64,000 bases of DNA, from contig JBAJFE010000026.1 in assembly GCA_037903355.1 (NCBI GenBank), positions 2,728,001 through 2,792,000 on the forward strand, in the 5' to 3' direction. The position numbers and the translations under genes are program-made. Shown here piece by piece: positions 42,378 to 54,200 of this stretch. The stretch is from Trichuris trichiura. Lineage: Eukaryota; Nematoda; Enoplea; Trichinellida; Trichuridae. The notes beneath the pieces were generated by a model. It was not told the origin of the DNA. It worked only from the letters and a program-made list of their open reading frames with translations, and made no database searches. Every line of letters begins with the position of its first letter. Position 1 is the first letter of the stretch.

Positions 42378-42796
42378 TATGAGTACTTTTCGGGAAAAAT
42401 TCGACGCTAATTAGTGATCGTCAGCCTACCTCAATTTGTTAAGTCTTTGACTTCTCAATAAAAGCGGACGTATCCTACTTGTAATGAAGACTAACTTTGA
42501 ATCATTTTGTTATTAAGAACGCGAGCGTACCATAAACTTGTAGATATGAACGTAAGTCTCTAAGATTTTAAATTGAGTACAGCAAATTTGACCGAATTTT
42601 CGAACCAGATATTGGCATTTAATAGACGCGTTTAAGTTTACCTTTAAATGCGTTCACTGTTAGAGAAGAGACTTTAAACTTACATTGGGCACTCTGGATT
42701 TAATGCAATGGAATTCTGTGGTTCAAAATACGCTTTAACTGTCGCTGTCATCTGAAGTGTAACCTGTGCTGACGTTTTCTCGTAAAGAGAAGAAAT

Positions 42797-43138
42797 ATGG
42801 ATCCCCTCAAATCGATGACACGAATCGAAGTTTCATTTCTGAGCGATAAGTTCAGCCAAGTTTTGTTTACCATTTGCACTGCAGTAGTTATACTTCCTGT
42901 GATCTTTGCTTGCACAAGATTTTCCAAATGGATTCAAAAAAGACGGAGTCAGTTGGTACTGGGTAAAACCAATAACCGCAAGAGGGTTCAATCTCCAGTG
43001 AGGGCTGGTGAGACAGATTATGAAACTATGGCTGATATAAACTCGGAAGTGTTTAACAAACCAATCAAATCAGCTTCTGATCAAGCCAGTCAAAAACGAA
43101 GTGCGAGTTCAGGTGTTGCACAAGAGAAGAAGGGCTGA
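42797..43138 (+). CDS. Small single-pass membrane protein, unknown function
   Basis: The 113-residue intronless frame begins MDPLKSMTRIEVSF after an A-rich leader (AAGAAATATGG). A strong hydrophobic segment, about residues 22-40 (VLFTICTAVVILPVIFACT), is followed by a basic stretch (KWIQKRRSQ), which predicts a type III or signal-anchored protein with a cytosolic tail. The tail contains DYETM, a YxxM-like motif that can bind SH2 domains in other proteins, and is otherwise polar. The gene lies in non-repetitive DNA and has an AATAAA 265 nt downstream, which is why I take it as a gene rather than a chance frame. It may instead be one exon of a larger gene. I do not recognise the family. Confidence 0.5.
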   Translation: MDPLKSMTRIEVSFLSDKFSQVLFTICTAVVILPVIFACTRFSKWIQKRRSQLVLGKTNNRKRVQSPVRAGETDYETMADINSEVFNKPIKSASDQASQKRSASSGVAQEKKG

Positions 43139-43402
43139 CATGCCAAGTCGCGTGTAATGCTTTTACCAAGCATTAGTGGGTGGTTTCCGCGTCATTGCTA
43201 AGTTTCAAGTGCAGAAGAATGGCAAACGTTTTGTTTTCGTACATGTACAACTTTGTCGAACAAATTAAAGTCAATTATGCTTTTGTGGCATTTCAAAATA
43301 ACCATATGACGTATATCAAGTAAAGTAACAGTTTACTGTCCCGTTGTGAAAAGCAATTGACGGTTTTCTCGAAATTTTCGGAACATTTCTGGTTACATCG
43401 TC

Positions 43403-43408
43403 AATAAA
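43403..43408 (+). promoter_or_regulatory. Possible polyadenylation signal
   Basis: AATAAA lies 265 nt after the stop of the small membrane protein gene. Confidence 0.4.
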
Positions 43409-43939
43409 AGTTATTGAACCTACTCCAGGGCCAGTTTACCGCACGAAAATCAGAAGCGCTTTACGTACGCCATGGTTTCTCCACTAATCAAAACAAAAGC
43501 GTCGAGTACATGGAGCGTGGGACACCCTGATTAATCAGACCAGGTACTGCGCAGTAGCACCTTAATTCGTTCCCTGGCTTAGACTCTTTACCGACAATCT
43601 CGCTCTACCTGTGCCTCAGCGTCCTTCATAGACTGCGGACCAGGTGCGTTTGAAAAGCTTGGAAAAAACAGCCTATAGCCCTTTAGGATCTTTCCAGTCA
43701 ACAGAGCGCCAGACATACTGTAACTTTGCAAAAGCAGCAAAGAAATCAGGTTCATTCGGTTTCATTCGTAGTGCACCTTCACCTGCTCATTTTTGGCGCT
43801 GCTCCCAAAACGTTTCTTATTGGTCCCATACTGTGATTAGGTCAGTTATCGTTGTTCTCCGTACATAACAACAGATTTTGTCTCGCTCTATTATAAATTT
43901 TTATCTTGGTCTTATCAAACGGTTATTTCAAGATTGCTC

Positions 43940-44392
43940 ATCCACCACAAATGGTGACCCGTAAAGAACATCGAGCTCCTGCCAACCAGACATGCCTATT
44001 TTACTGGCGCCGTCGCTGTCAAACTACGTCCCTTTTGGCCGCACTCCGCGACACTAAGGTTCGCTCAGGCAAATGCTCAATTCTCCCTTTCCAAAAATAC
44101 TTCGTCCACGACAAAATTTTATTACACGATCGTCGCCCTGACCGACACCATCGCAGCAGAAGCCGACGATTTGTTGGAACCATACGGTGAGGCTCCTTAT
44201 AAACATTTTAAGTCCAAGTTACTTGAGAGATTCATGTCGTCAATGGAAGAACATTTCCGTTCCTTCATGGAGACGACACCGTTAGGAAGCCAGCGGCCAA
44301 CCTGCTTGCTTCAAGAGATGCAAAGAGTAGCAACGGGCCTGGTTCACCCAACCTGTCCACGTGATCAAAGATCTAAATGTATTCGTACGTAG
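43940..44392 (+). pseudogene. Ty3/gypsy gag fragment
   Basis: After ATGGTGACCCGTAAAGAACA, resembling the leader of the gypsy at 45226, a frame encodes LRPFWPHSATLRFAQANAQFS and TKFYYTIVALTDTIAAEADD, ending RPTCLLQEMQRVATGL. This is the capsid-type pattern of Ty3/gypsy Gag (A..F....T..T....Y...AL...A..V.D, then L..RPS.LL.EM). No LTR is adjacent, and the reading opens in mid-protein, so it is a fragment. Confidence 0.7.
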
Positions 44393-44435
44393 ACAACGGT
44401 TGTTCAATTACCTACTCGCAAGGTTTAATTGGAAG

Positions 44436-44449
44436 GCTGAGAACCTATG
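44436..44449. mobile_element. Terminus of another hAT copy abutting hAT C
   Basis: GCTGAGAACCTATG, the hAT right-end sequence, lies directly left of the octamer CTTTAGCA (44450-44457), which also precedes hAT C. Only the end of this second copy is evident. Confidence 0.6.
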
Positions 44450-45225
44450 CTTTAGCACGTAGGTTCTCAAACTTCTTTGTTCGATCGCCCCACCCCCCCC
44501 TGTGAATGTTTCCGAGCCCTTCGGCCCCCAATTCTGGTTGGTCAATTTTGGGCCCTCTAATTGGCTGGAAGGTAGTACGTGGCGTAGCCGGGACGTCATT
44601 AGGTTCTTAAACTTTTCGTTCTGTCGCCCCCGGCGTTAAAATTACTGCTTGCCTTTCATATCTCCTCTCACATTTTTCAGAACATGGAGTCACATAAGCA
44701 AGAAGCATTTATTAGCCTTTCCCGAAACAATTTATGTGCGTCTATTTGTTTTTTACCCACAGCAAACAGAACTGTAGTGACAACGAACCAGATTGAAGTG
44801 AAAATGCTTAAGCGAAAAGATACAAAAGAAACTATAACGCAAGTTTGCGACTGCACATGAATGGAAACTACTCAATGTGATGGGTTTGCTTGATGCAGTG
44901 TTAGGGTTTAATGCGAAAACGTTAGTGCGGGAAAAGCGAGGCTGGGCAGCGGAAGCAGTGAAAAGAGAAAGGGAAAGCGCAATAACTAGAGTCCGTACAG
45001 CATACTCGATGTAAAGCGATTCTCAGGGTCCTTTCGTCGTAAGGCTTCTCGTAATGGACCTGGCTTGTCCTATCATGCAGTACGAACAAGTTGTCTATGT
45101 TTGGCTGCTTCTTTGTCACCATCAGTTTGAGGTCGCCTTGGTTCACTATATTCAGCCGACTTCTCTTGCCGCTTAGCAGCTCTGTAACCGCGCCTGAATC
45201 CGCATTCTGCTAAATAAGATGATGG

Positions 45226-45361
45226 TGTAGCGGAGCGACAAAATATCGTATCATACGTTGACCTGTGGATCTTGGACGGAAAACGGTATTCTTAAGTTAG
45301 TGTGTGTGAATGTTGTGTGAGTAAAAGTTGCGCTGTAGTTCGTCTGTTCGGATCCGCTACA
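45226..45361 (+). repeat. 5' LTR of the gypsy element
   Basis: 136 bp, bounded by TGTAGC and GCTACA. Differs from the 3' LTR by a few substitutions and small gaps. Confidence 0.9.
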
Positions 45362-45372
45362 TTTGGTGACCC

Positions 45373-47467
45373 GTGAGTGATGTGGACGAAGTCACGCGAG
45401 GACTCGACTTCTGTTTCGTTTACTTAGATGATATACTCGTGGCCAGCAAAACGACACGAGAGCACGACGCGCATTTGGAGACACTTTTTCGTCGTTTAGC
45501 CCCGTACGGGGTTAAGCTCAACCCCGACAAATGCCGTATCAAGCCTGGCCTTCCTCGGCTTTCAGTTGTCGCCTACCGGTATCCGTCCACTTCAGGAAAA
45601 AGTAGATGTCATCCAGCGTTTCCCCCCTCCGACTAACATGAAGGAACTGCGACGTTTCCTCGGGTGTATAAACTTTTACCGCCGATTTATTCCTAATGCC
45701 GCTGCTTTGTTAGCCCCTTTGGAACGACTGCTTTCGTCACAACCTGACAAACAGACAATTCACTTGTCATCTGAAGACCGTCATGCCTTCGAACGCGTCA
45801 AGCAAGCTTTGGCAGATACAGTTCTGCTGACGCATCCGGCTGATGGCGCCCCGCTAGCATTGGTAGTTGACGCCAGCGAGAATGCCGCAGGTGCGGTTCT
45901 CCAACAAAAGGTGCACGGTCAATTGACCCCGCTGTCATTCTTTTCCCGACGTTTCCAACACCGCGAGACACGGTACAGCGCCTTTGGCTGGGAGCTTCTG
46001 GCTGTCTATTCAGCCATCCGGCACTTTCGTCATCTTTTAGAAGGGTGCCAGTTTACCGTATGGACGGATCACAAGCCGCTAGTGCAAGCGTTAAAGCGGG
46101 GTGCCGGAATGCATTGTTCACGTGAGGTCAGGCAACTAGATTACATTACCTCTTTCACCAGTGACGTCAGGCATATCAAAGGCAAGAATAACGCGGTGGC
46201 CGATGCTTTGTCGAGAGTGTCAGTCCATGCATTATCCTCTATCCTTGACTCCGCCGACCTTAATGTTTTAGCCGCAGAACAGGCGGGTGATGCAGAGCTG
46301 CAACAACTGCAAAACAGCTCTACGTTGCGCATGACCCAGGTCGAAGTTCCGCATTTGAATGTCACGCTGTGGTGTGATTTGTCCCACGACCGGGTTCACC
46401 CATTTGTACCAGCATCGTTGCGTCGAAAGATTTTCTCCACGTTACATTCGCCATCTCACCCGGGTATTCGAGCGACTCGCCGTTTAATTACGCAACATTA
46501 CATTTGGCCTGCGATGAATCGCGACATAGCCTACATGGTGAGAAGTTGCGATATGTGTCAGCGTACAAAAATTCAGCGTCACACAAGGGCGCCGCCAACT
46601 GTTTTCAACGTACCTGATCGCCGGTTCGACCACGTACATTTAGACCTCGTTGGACCGTTACCGCAATGCCGCGGATGTTCATATCTCGTTACCATGGTCG
46701 ATCGTTTCACGCGGTGGCCTGAGGTTGTTCCGATAAAGGATGCGACTGCTGTCACTGTTGCCAGAGCCTTCTTGTCTACTTGGATCGCCAGGTTTGGCGT
46801 TCCCGCCGTTGTCACCACGGATCAAGGCAAACAGTTTCAAAGCTCGTTTTGGCACGAACTGACGTCCTTGCTGGGCGTAAAATTGGCCCCAACTACGGCA
46901 TACCACCCTCAATCGAATGGTCTCGCTGAGAGGTTGCACCGCCAGTTGAAATGCGCCTTAACGGCCCACGTGCAAGCCTCCCGCTCCTGAGTAGATGCCT
47001 TACCTCTGGTGTTGCTCGAACTCCGCACGGCTGTTAAAGAAGATTTGCGGCATGCGCCAGCTGAGTTAGTTTTTGGTTCCCCATTACGACTCCCCGGCGT
47101 TTTCTTCAGTCAGATGTCGGCCCGCAGTAATGTAGCGGAACACAGTGACGAGCTACAACTGTTTTTCGACTCCATCCGACCGCCCCCCACGCGACGACAG
47201 CAAAGTCATGAATGGTTCGTGCCTAAGGAGTTGCATGACTGTACGCACGTTTTCCTGCGTCACGACGCCCCGCGGCCACCACTGTCGCCAACCTTTGACG
47301 GACCGTACAGGGTGACGGCGAGAACGGCGAAGACGGTTACGATCATGCAAAACGGCAAGCTAAAAACCGTCTCCGTCGACAGGGTCAAGCCCGCCTTCAT
47401 AGACCCACGCTACGAGGCGCCGAAGCGGCAGGTTCGTTTCGCTTCTACAGTCGAATTCATCCGGTGA
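45373..47467 (+). pseudogene. Gypsy pol remnant: RT C-terminal half, RNase H, integrase
   Basis: The reading begins inside RT with FCFVYLDDILVASK (the YxDD catalytic box) and shifts frame near 45570. It then continues through the RT thumb (KELRRFLGCINFYRRF), RNase H (LVVDASENAAGAVLQQ, with the first catalytic Asp, and WTDHKPL) and integrase. Integrase shows the HHCC zinc site (HPGIRATRRL then CDMCQ) and the DDE residues in HLDLVGP, TTDQG and LAERLHR. A TGA stop at 46988-46990 interrupts the end of the integrase core, at a position where the family has Trp. The same frame then continues to 47467. There is no chromodomain. The original start, gag and protease are missing. Confidence 0.9.
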
Positions 47468-47484
47468 ATTCTGGAGGGAGGCTG

Positions 47485-47615
47485 TGTAGCTTAGCGAGAA
47501 AATATCGTATCATACGTTGACCTGTGGATCTTGGACGGAATACATATCCTTAAGTTAGTGTGAAGGTTGTGCTAGTAAAAGTTGCGCTGTAGTTCGTCTG
47601 TTCGGATCCGCTACA
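47485..47615 (+). repeat. 3' LTR of the gypsy element
   Basis: 131 bp, matching the 5' LTR in its CGTATCATACGTTGACC and GTTCGTCTGTTCGGATCC segments. Confidence 0.9.
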
Positions 47616-49548
47616 ATGGAAACGCAATAAGGAAGTTTTCTACAGCAGCCCATAACAGCGGATGCAGTTCCCTTATTTCTCGCTGTAGCCAAAACTGCTG
47701 ATATCCGCTTTTTCATTTCACTTTCAGCTCTTCATTGCTTTGCAGTTCTATCAATTCTTTCTGCAATTCTCCGCTTCGTCTGCGCTGGACAAAAGGTCTA
47801 TTATCCACTGTGGAATCTTCAAGTTAAGGGTGTCACTGAACCGTTCCGTGAAGTCAACGTGCAGCGTTTCCAAGTGTTGACAGTACACTTCAACTTCATG
47901 TTCAGCGATGTCCTCTTCCTCCTTCAGTGCAGCTAGAAGGGGAAACTAATAGAGAATTGGCAGTTTCGCAACGAAAGGAGATATAATGCCTTTCGTTTTA
48001 ATCAAGTTTAAGTCACTGCCTTGGAGCTGCAAGTTCATTTCATTGAATTTGTAATGTTAAGTCTGCCAGATATGCGATGTTTTTCTTGCTTCTCTTTAAA
48101 TTTTCTCCCAGAGAAGGGTTCACACACAACAAAAATTCTAGAACAGTGTCAAAGAGGCTGTAGAACCGAGTTAAACAAGCGCCCTTTGACAACCAGCGAG
48201 CTTTAGTGTGAAGTAACAGGCGATTGAAGTCTTCATCATTCTGTTCACCAAGCTGTCTGAATAATCCCACATTCAGCGATTTACTTTTGATGGTGTCAAC
48301 CGCTGTAAGAGTGATCAGTTTAATCGTTCGCTCAGGCGTCTTGTGGCTAAATGCTGTCGGTGAATGGCGCAATGAACCGCCAAAAGGCCAGGAACAAGCT
48401 GCCTCAAATGTGCAAGAAAGCCGCGGTAGCAGCCCACCATCGACGGTGCTCCATCGCTTGCCACAGCAACTATGTTCGCCAAGGCATGTTTTTATCCTTG
48501 AAACATTTTTCTACAGCAAGGAAATAGGGCTTCTTCTTTGGTATCTGTCTGCAACTGTGTGGCAAACAGCAGTTCCTGTACCGGGGCTTCATCCATTACG
48601 AATCTGACATAACCTATTAATAATGCTTCATTGTTAGGTAAGATCGATTAATCAAGCTGCAAAGAAAAATGCGTTGCTCTCAAGAAGTCGCATGAAGTGC
48701 GTTCTACGTCATTGCTCATTTCGTCAATCCTTCTTTGCACCGTGTCATTACTCAGAGTATCCTTCTGATTATTTCAGTTGGTGACATGTGCAGTACAGTC
48801 TGGATAACTTCGTTAATCACGGGAAGCAACAGTTTTTCCTCCAATGTTATGTGGCTTTCCACGTTTTGCAATCAGTAAGAAAATGTAGTAAGACGCACGC
48901 AGGCCGTCTTTATCTTTTTTTGGTGCCCATAACAACATATGTGGAAATGTTTTTCTTGTAAGGAATTTCTGGTGAAACGACTGAAAGTAGCAGATGTTCT
49001 TGTCACGCATGTCTGGACGTACTCTATTAATGTGGTCTTGTCCCTTCGATGGCTTCGTAGATTCGCTCGAAAACACTCTACCACAAATCAAACACAGAGA
49101 TAGCCATTTATTCGCAGATGATTGGATAAAACCATACTTCAAATAGTTTGAGCAGTACTGCCTGCGTTTCTTTCTTACTTCTGTCATTGAAAAAAGGCCA
49201 CGAAATGATGGTTCTTGTCGTTGCTGTATTAGAGTGCTGAGACGTTGCGGCAACGATGCCGTTTATTTGCAGTAAACGGCATGAACAAGAAAAAAATATA
49301 TATACACGAGTATTTTTGTACAAAGGTAAGATACCGTAAGATGATGGCGGAACACGGCACACAGAACGGAAACGAAAACCCGCTGATGACGAAACAGGAA
49401 CACGGAAGAATCCAAGCGGGAAGACTCACAGAAAGAGTCTGCGCCCAGAAAGTGTCAGCTTTAATGCAGGAATGAATGAAAAAGGCGACCACTAGGATGG
49501 GAAAAGAATTTAGCTGATAGGTTGCCGCACCGGATCTTTCTTAACTCG

Positions 49549-50080
49549 TCGCCGCCGGAATTGGAGGAGGCACTTTGGGTCTTTTGGGAATTCACCCCTT
49601 CGCCGGCAACTTCAAAGGAAGTCAAGTGCTGTAGGTTTGCCGGCCAACCTGTCCCGTCTCAGCCTAAGCCTAAGCGTAAACATAAAGGGTCAGGTAATCC
49701 GCTGGTCAGTGACTGCGCCTCCTGCGTGGGGCGCTGATGCTCCATTATCCTCTTCGTTCAAGTGTTCAGGAACCTACAGTAAAACGTCCCTCCAAACGTT
49801 CCGCTAATCCGCATTATCGTCGCGCATTACCGTCTGAAGTCGCCGCCTCAGCCGGCGAAGGGGTGAATTCCGAAAAGGTTTGGCACTTTTAAAGGAGGTC
49901 AAGTGGGGAAACAATGGAACAGTGGACGTGAGGGAATGAAACAGCTGTGAATGGATTGCTGGCATGGGGAGAACAATGGATATACACCTTGTGTGGGCTT
50001 AAACTAGGACAGAATAGATTGACCAATAAACAGTCCCCACTTGACCTCCTTTTCAAGTTGCCGCCTCCACTTCTGGCAAG
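49549..50080. mobile_element. Nested MITE-like repeat inside hAT C
   Basis: hAT C sequence is interrupted here: CTTAACTCGTC before and GACGAGTTAAG after look like inverted or duplicated flanks. Inside, GAATTCACCCCTTCGCCGGC (49590) and its reverse complement (49851-49870) form an inverted repeat, and GTCAAGTGGGG/CCCCACTTGAC form another. It has relatives at 15910-17015 and 26661-26880. Family unknown. Confidence 0.55.
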
Positions 50081-50580
50081 GACGAGTTAAGAAAAATCCT
50101 TCTTACGAAGGCCTCTCTGATAGCCCTCCTGCGCTAGGGATATTCTGCCAAAGTTTCTCTTATGTGATTCCCAACGCCCCAGCACAGGGTTCCCATCGCC
50201 AACTTTGAGAACCTATGCTTTAGCATATGCCCACGCTTTCTAGCCGGCGAAATCACTTATGAGCGAAAACGAAACTGCGTTAAGTGGAAAAAGTACTGAT
50301 TTCCAAGTCGCTTATGAAGCAAGGTTGGACAAGCTAAAATCAATTGGAACTAAAACACTGAAGAAAAATCAAATCGCACTTTTTGGAACAAAGGAATAAA
50401 AATTGAACACGAAACTACAAGGTCGGCCCATACATAAACAAATTTCTACAAGAATACTGGCAGCTGACAGACAGAAGAAGAACTTTAAAACTCGTGAAAT
50501 GCTGGATGTGTGAAACTTTAAAACTCGTTTTAAATGTTGAAAAGTGACGGAAGACAAATGTCGTCTCAGTAACCACCACA

Positions 50581-50740
50581 CACATCATTGGACCGCTGAA
50601 GACGGGTCGCGGCAGACCCGAAAGCTTCGGAGAGAGAAACATCTTTTTATTTTACATCACAACGGGACAGAATCCGTAATAAAGATATTTTCAATATGAA
50701 AACACACAGTCCCGTACAAAAGTATCACATTTTCAAGTCG
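50581..50740 (+). repeat. PLE-associated hairpin module, copy 4
   Basis: GACCGCTGAAGACGGGTCGC...GACCCGAAAGCTTCGGAG, then AACGGGACAGAATCCGTAATAAAG, and finally an ACACAGTCCCGTACAAA end: all blocks of the module in one orientation. Confidence 0.72.
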
Positions 50741-50854
50741 CTTATGAAGGAAAAAACATTATAGCAAGAGCAACCTGTACGTGCTCCCAACAAAGCAGCG
50801 GCTAACAGGCAACCATAAAGCAACCGCTGAATTTCGTTGAAACCTAAAACTATT

Positions 50855-50860
50855 TTTATT
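50855..50860 (-). promoter_or_regulatory. Possible polyadenylation signal of the Eph receptor gene
   Basis: AATAAA on the minus strand, about 350 nt beyond the stop codon. Confidence 0.35.
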
Positions 50861-51208
50861 GCATATATCGAAATTCGCTCATGCAAGTGAGGGAAGGCAC
50901 AAAGTAAAACTTAGTTAACAATCTTTAACTTTTGGAATAAAACAGAAAAACCAAATGAGGCAGTAATAAGAATGGGCCATGGAACCCCATGACTAGCGTG
51001 CTGCAAGTGGGGCACACAGGAAACCGCTCCTGGCTAAAATTAACAGAAGATAACGTCGCCGGATTGTGCGCTGCAAAAGAATGCTAGTTTGCTTCCCAGG
51101 CAACGCGTACAACTGACGGCGCGAGGTTTAAGAACAGAAAAGAACAGACAAGAATTAGTCAGTTCGAAAAAATGTAATCAAAAATTGACTGAACAGTTTT
51201 TCAGCCAT

Positions 51209-54200
51209 TCAAACAAAGAAACCATTTCTGGTGAAACAACTATGATGTCTTGGCATAGTGAAGTGAACATTCTGCGAGGCATGTTGTGTACCTTCGCTGC
51301 AGCTATAACCAGTCACCGGTGCATGTTTAGCATTCATTTGAACCAACGAATGTTGCTTGCGAGAAGAGTCTAGAGCCTTGTCAAAGCCAGCTAACTTCAG
51401 ATAAGCCAGTGCTCTCATAATGTATTCCTGGTCGTCGTTGGAAATACCCATCGAAGCAACGTCTGCGGCACTCAACTCTGCCAAATTCACTGGACTTGTA
51501 ACACCGTGAGAAGAGAAAATGTGTACAAAGCGCTCCAATTTCAGGCTACGACAGAACTCGTCCATACTGCAAACGTGAAGTGTAGAATTTCCAATTGGAT
51601 CTACAGCGGATGCTGTAGGAGGGCAAAACGACGATTCAGGCTGGCTGAAAAAGAAAACACATTTCGATGCAGTGTACGCCTTGAGACAAAATCTACCAAT
51701 TAGTGTTGGCTTTTGAAACAAACAATGAGGCTGGGCATTGAAGAAAGCTATCCAAGGCTCCGTATAACATGTGGAAATCAGGTCGTCGCAGACGCTCCGT
51801 TTTCCAACAACTTCTCATCAAACGGTACAGCACAGCTGGGCAATTCTAGAATAATGGGCCATTGAACAAGAAAAAATTTCACGCAAACTGTGCTTACTAC
51901 AGGAGACGGCAGACGATAGCCTAGTTCAACGTTACTTATAACATCATGATTGGACCAATCCCAGTATGGCCTTTCGCCGTAAGACAGAACTTCCCACATA
52001 ACAATGCCGAAGGACCAAACATCCGATGCGGACGTGAACTTGCGATATGCGATTGCTTCCGGTGCTGTCCATCTAACCGGAATTTTTCCGCCCTGTAGAA
52101 AAGGCAGGTACCTGTTGCAGCTTATGCAATATCATCAAGTGCATTACTTTCGTCGTGTACGCCTGCTCGTCAGAGTCGGTTGGCACGCGGGAAAGTCCAA
52201 AATCAGCAATCTTGCAAACTGTCTTTGCATCTACGAGAATATTTCGTGCCGCGAGATCCTGTTAAAATCACCGCCATGAAAAAGACAAGAAAACATTAAC
52301 AGATAAACCCTGTGAATGAAGCCTTTGTCGCTCAAATATTTCATACCATTAGCCACGTCGCAGAGCATATGAACCAACTGCAAGGTTTCCAGTCTATTCT
52401 TCATCACCTGAAATTGCACCTTCCGGTTGCTTACGGTTAGCAAATATGACAAGCACAACTCGCCCTAACGAAACAGTCCAGTGATCCATTTTCTAAGTAT
52501 TCAGCTACGATCATTGCAGGATCAGTATGTGTGACGATGCCTTTCAGTTGAACAACGTTGGGATGATCGAACTGGCCCATTATGGATGCTTCAGCTAGGA
52601 AATCTAGTCTGGCCTTAGGTGAAGAACCGGTCTTGAGCATCTTGATGGCTACCATTTCGAAGTGAGTAGCCGTAATGCACAATTTACCCTTGCATACTTC
52701 TCCAAATTCACCTGAAAATCAGAAACAAAAAATGCTAAGCTTTGGGAAGACAACTTTAGAACACCTTCTCCAATGACTTCGTCAATCACTATCCTATCAC
52801 TTTCAATCTCATTGGCAAAATCTTTAAGGGCCTGTTTCGGGTCTTCATAACCAAAAGGGTCCACGTATGGTTTGAAGGCGGCTGAATACTTTTGCTTCGG
52901 TAAAGTCACCACGGAGCTGGTGGCATAGGGAACGGACATGCTGCATTGAGCAGGTGAGCTGCACGCAGCTAGCTCGCAGCGCACGCCATAGGCGTCGATG
53001 GTGTTATAATCAGAAGCAAAATTTTCTAAAATGACAAAACACGTTTCGTAAGAAGCAATAGTAAAGGTTGACTTGAAACTACTCACCGAACTTGTAATCC
53101 AACACATCCATATCGCTAGGCTGCTTTTTATACGCGCACAAGCTGAACGGAAAACGACGCCATCGAGCAACCAACGACAGGCTAATGACAACTATTAGAA
53201 CACCAAGGGCAGTGTACAAGTACGTCATGGAAACAGAGGTCGCGTAAGTTGTGTTTTCAGCAGCTGTAACGAGTTTATGAAAACAGGCAACGAGTGAGCA
53301 TGCCCAGGCCAGCCATCTTACGTGGGGATGGCGTTCTTAGCCACTTGGTTTCACTCCATTCGCTCCATCCTTGCGAAGTAAAAGCTTTGACCTAAAGTGG
53401 GTTCTCACCTGAATACGTGATAAAAAATGTGACTTGGCTGATGGCAAACCCTTAGACATTACGGGTGGAAAAATAATTAAACACAGATTGTGCAGACAAG
53501 TATGGAAAATACTTAAAAAGCAGGAGCATGCCTTAAATCCGTATTCCGTGTTTGCGACCAAACCATGAACAAAAGCATGGGGTTCTTGCGTAGTCAGTGC
53601 TGAATGACTGGCTGACGGTCGTCCTTTAGCAAAATACTTAAGTACGTAGTACTGTACGGACAATTTTCGACGATTCGTAGCATCATGATCTAAGCTATTC
53701 GAAGTGTGAAGGACGACAGGTGGATCGTAGTCACCGACACTACGCGGTGGATCCCAGCCAAGTGTAACCTCTTTTTCAGAAATGGATTCGATGCGGATAC
53801 TGTCAAGAACTATTGGTATCATCGGGGCAGTAGTTACTTCGACCACAGCTCTTTGCAAGCTTTTCACATGTACTGAAATATCATTTTCGGCATAGATAAG
53901 TACTGTGTACAAAGTAGAAGGTTCCAAGCCAGTAATTGTCACTGACGTCGACAGACAGCGCTCCGCCGCAGGTGAGTACTGAGTTGACGGGGGACAGTCG
54001 CCGCACTGAATATGGTACCAAAGCTCACTACGCCCTCCTAGATTGGTAGGCTTGTTCCAAACAATTACAACGCTGTTCTGATCGACAGATTCCACTCTAG
54101 CGTTTTCCGGTTTCGAAGGGGGACGAGTGCAAGGCGTCGAATAAGCATCATGCAGTGCGCGAAAGTAACCTGGCTCGCACTGACAAAATGCGCTTCCCCA

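Larger units (their letters stand above)
45226..47615 (+). mobile_element. Ty3/gypsy LTR retrotransposon, internally deleted
   Basis: The LTRs at 45226-45361 and 47485-47615 begin TGTAGC and end GCTACA. A 4-bp target duplication ATGG lies at 45222-45225 and 47616-47619. A purine-rich GGAGGGAGG precedes the 3' LTR. The 5' leader TTTGGTGACCCGTGAG passes within about 30 nt into the middle of reverse transcriptase, so gag, protease and half of RT are deleted. Inserted in hAT C in the opposite orientation. Confidence 0.93.
44922..49253 (-). pseudogene. hAT transposase of element C, split by a retrotransposon
   Basis: The minus strand begins near 49253 with a frame carrying the BED finger (LCLICGRVFSSESTKPSKG, then HINRVRP), followed by GKPHNIGGK. 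The frame at 48372-48040 has LLHTKARWLSKGACLTRFYS, the hAT RW signature. The C-terminal dimerisation tail (NQGDLKLMVTKKQPNIDNL) lies at about 45130-44922, on the far side of the gypsy insertion. Several frameshifts separate the pieces. It resembles the transposase of hAT B in domain order. Confidence 0.82.
44458..50217 (-). mobile_element. BED-type hAT transposon C, with nested elements
   Basis: The ends CGTAGGTTCTCAAAC and AACTTTGAGAACCTATG are inverted repeats. The 8-bp duplication CTTTAGCA flanks both sides (44450-44457 and 50218-50225). A Ty3/gypsy derivative (45226-47615) and an interspersed repeat (49549-50080) are inserted inside. Without them the element is about 2.8 kb, a usual hAT size. 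Confidence 0.88.

Noticed and set aside
53392..53531. Apparent extension of the second Eph fibronectin domain
   Set aside because: The frame stays open for part of the intron only by chance; the conserved GWSEWSE continues in another frame from 53391.
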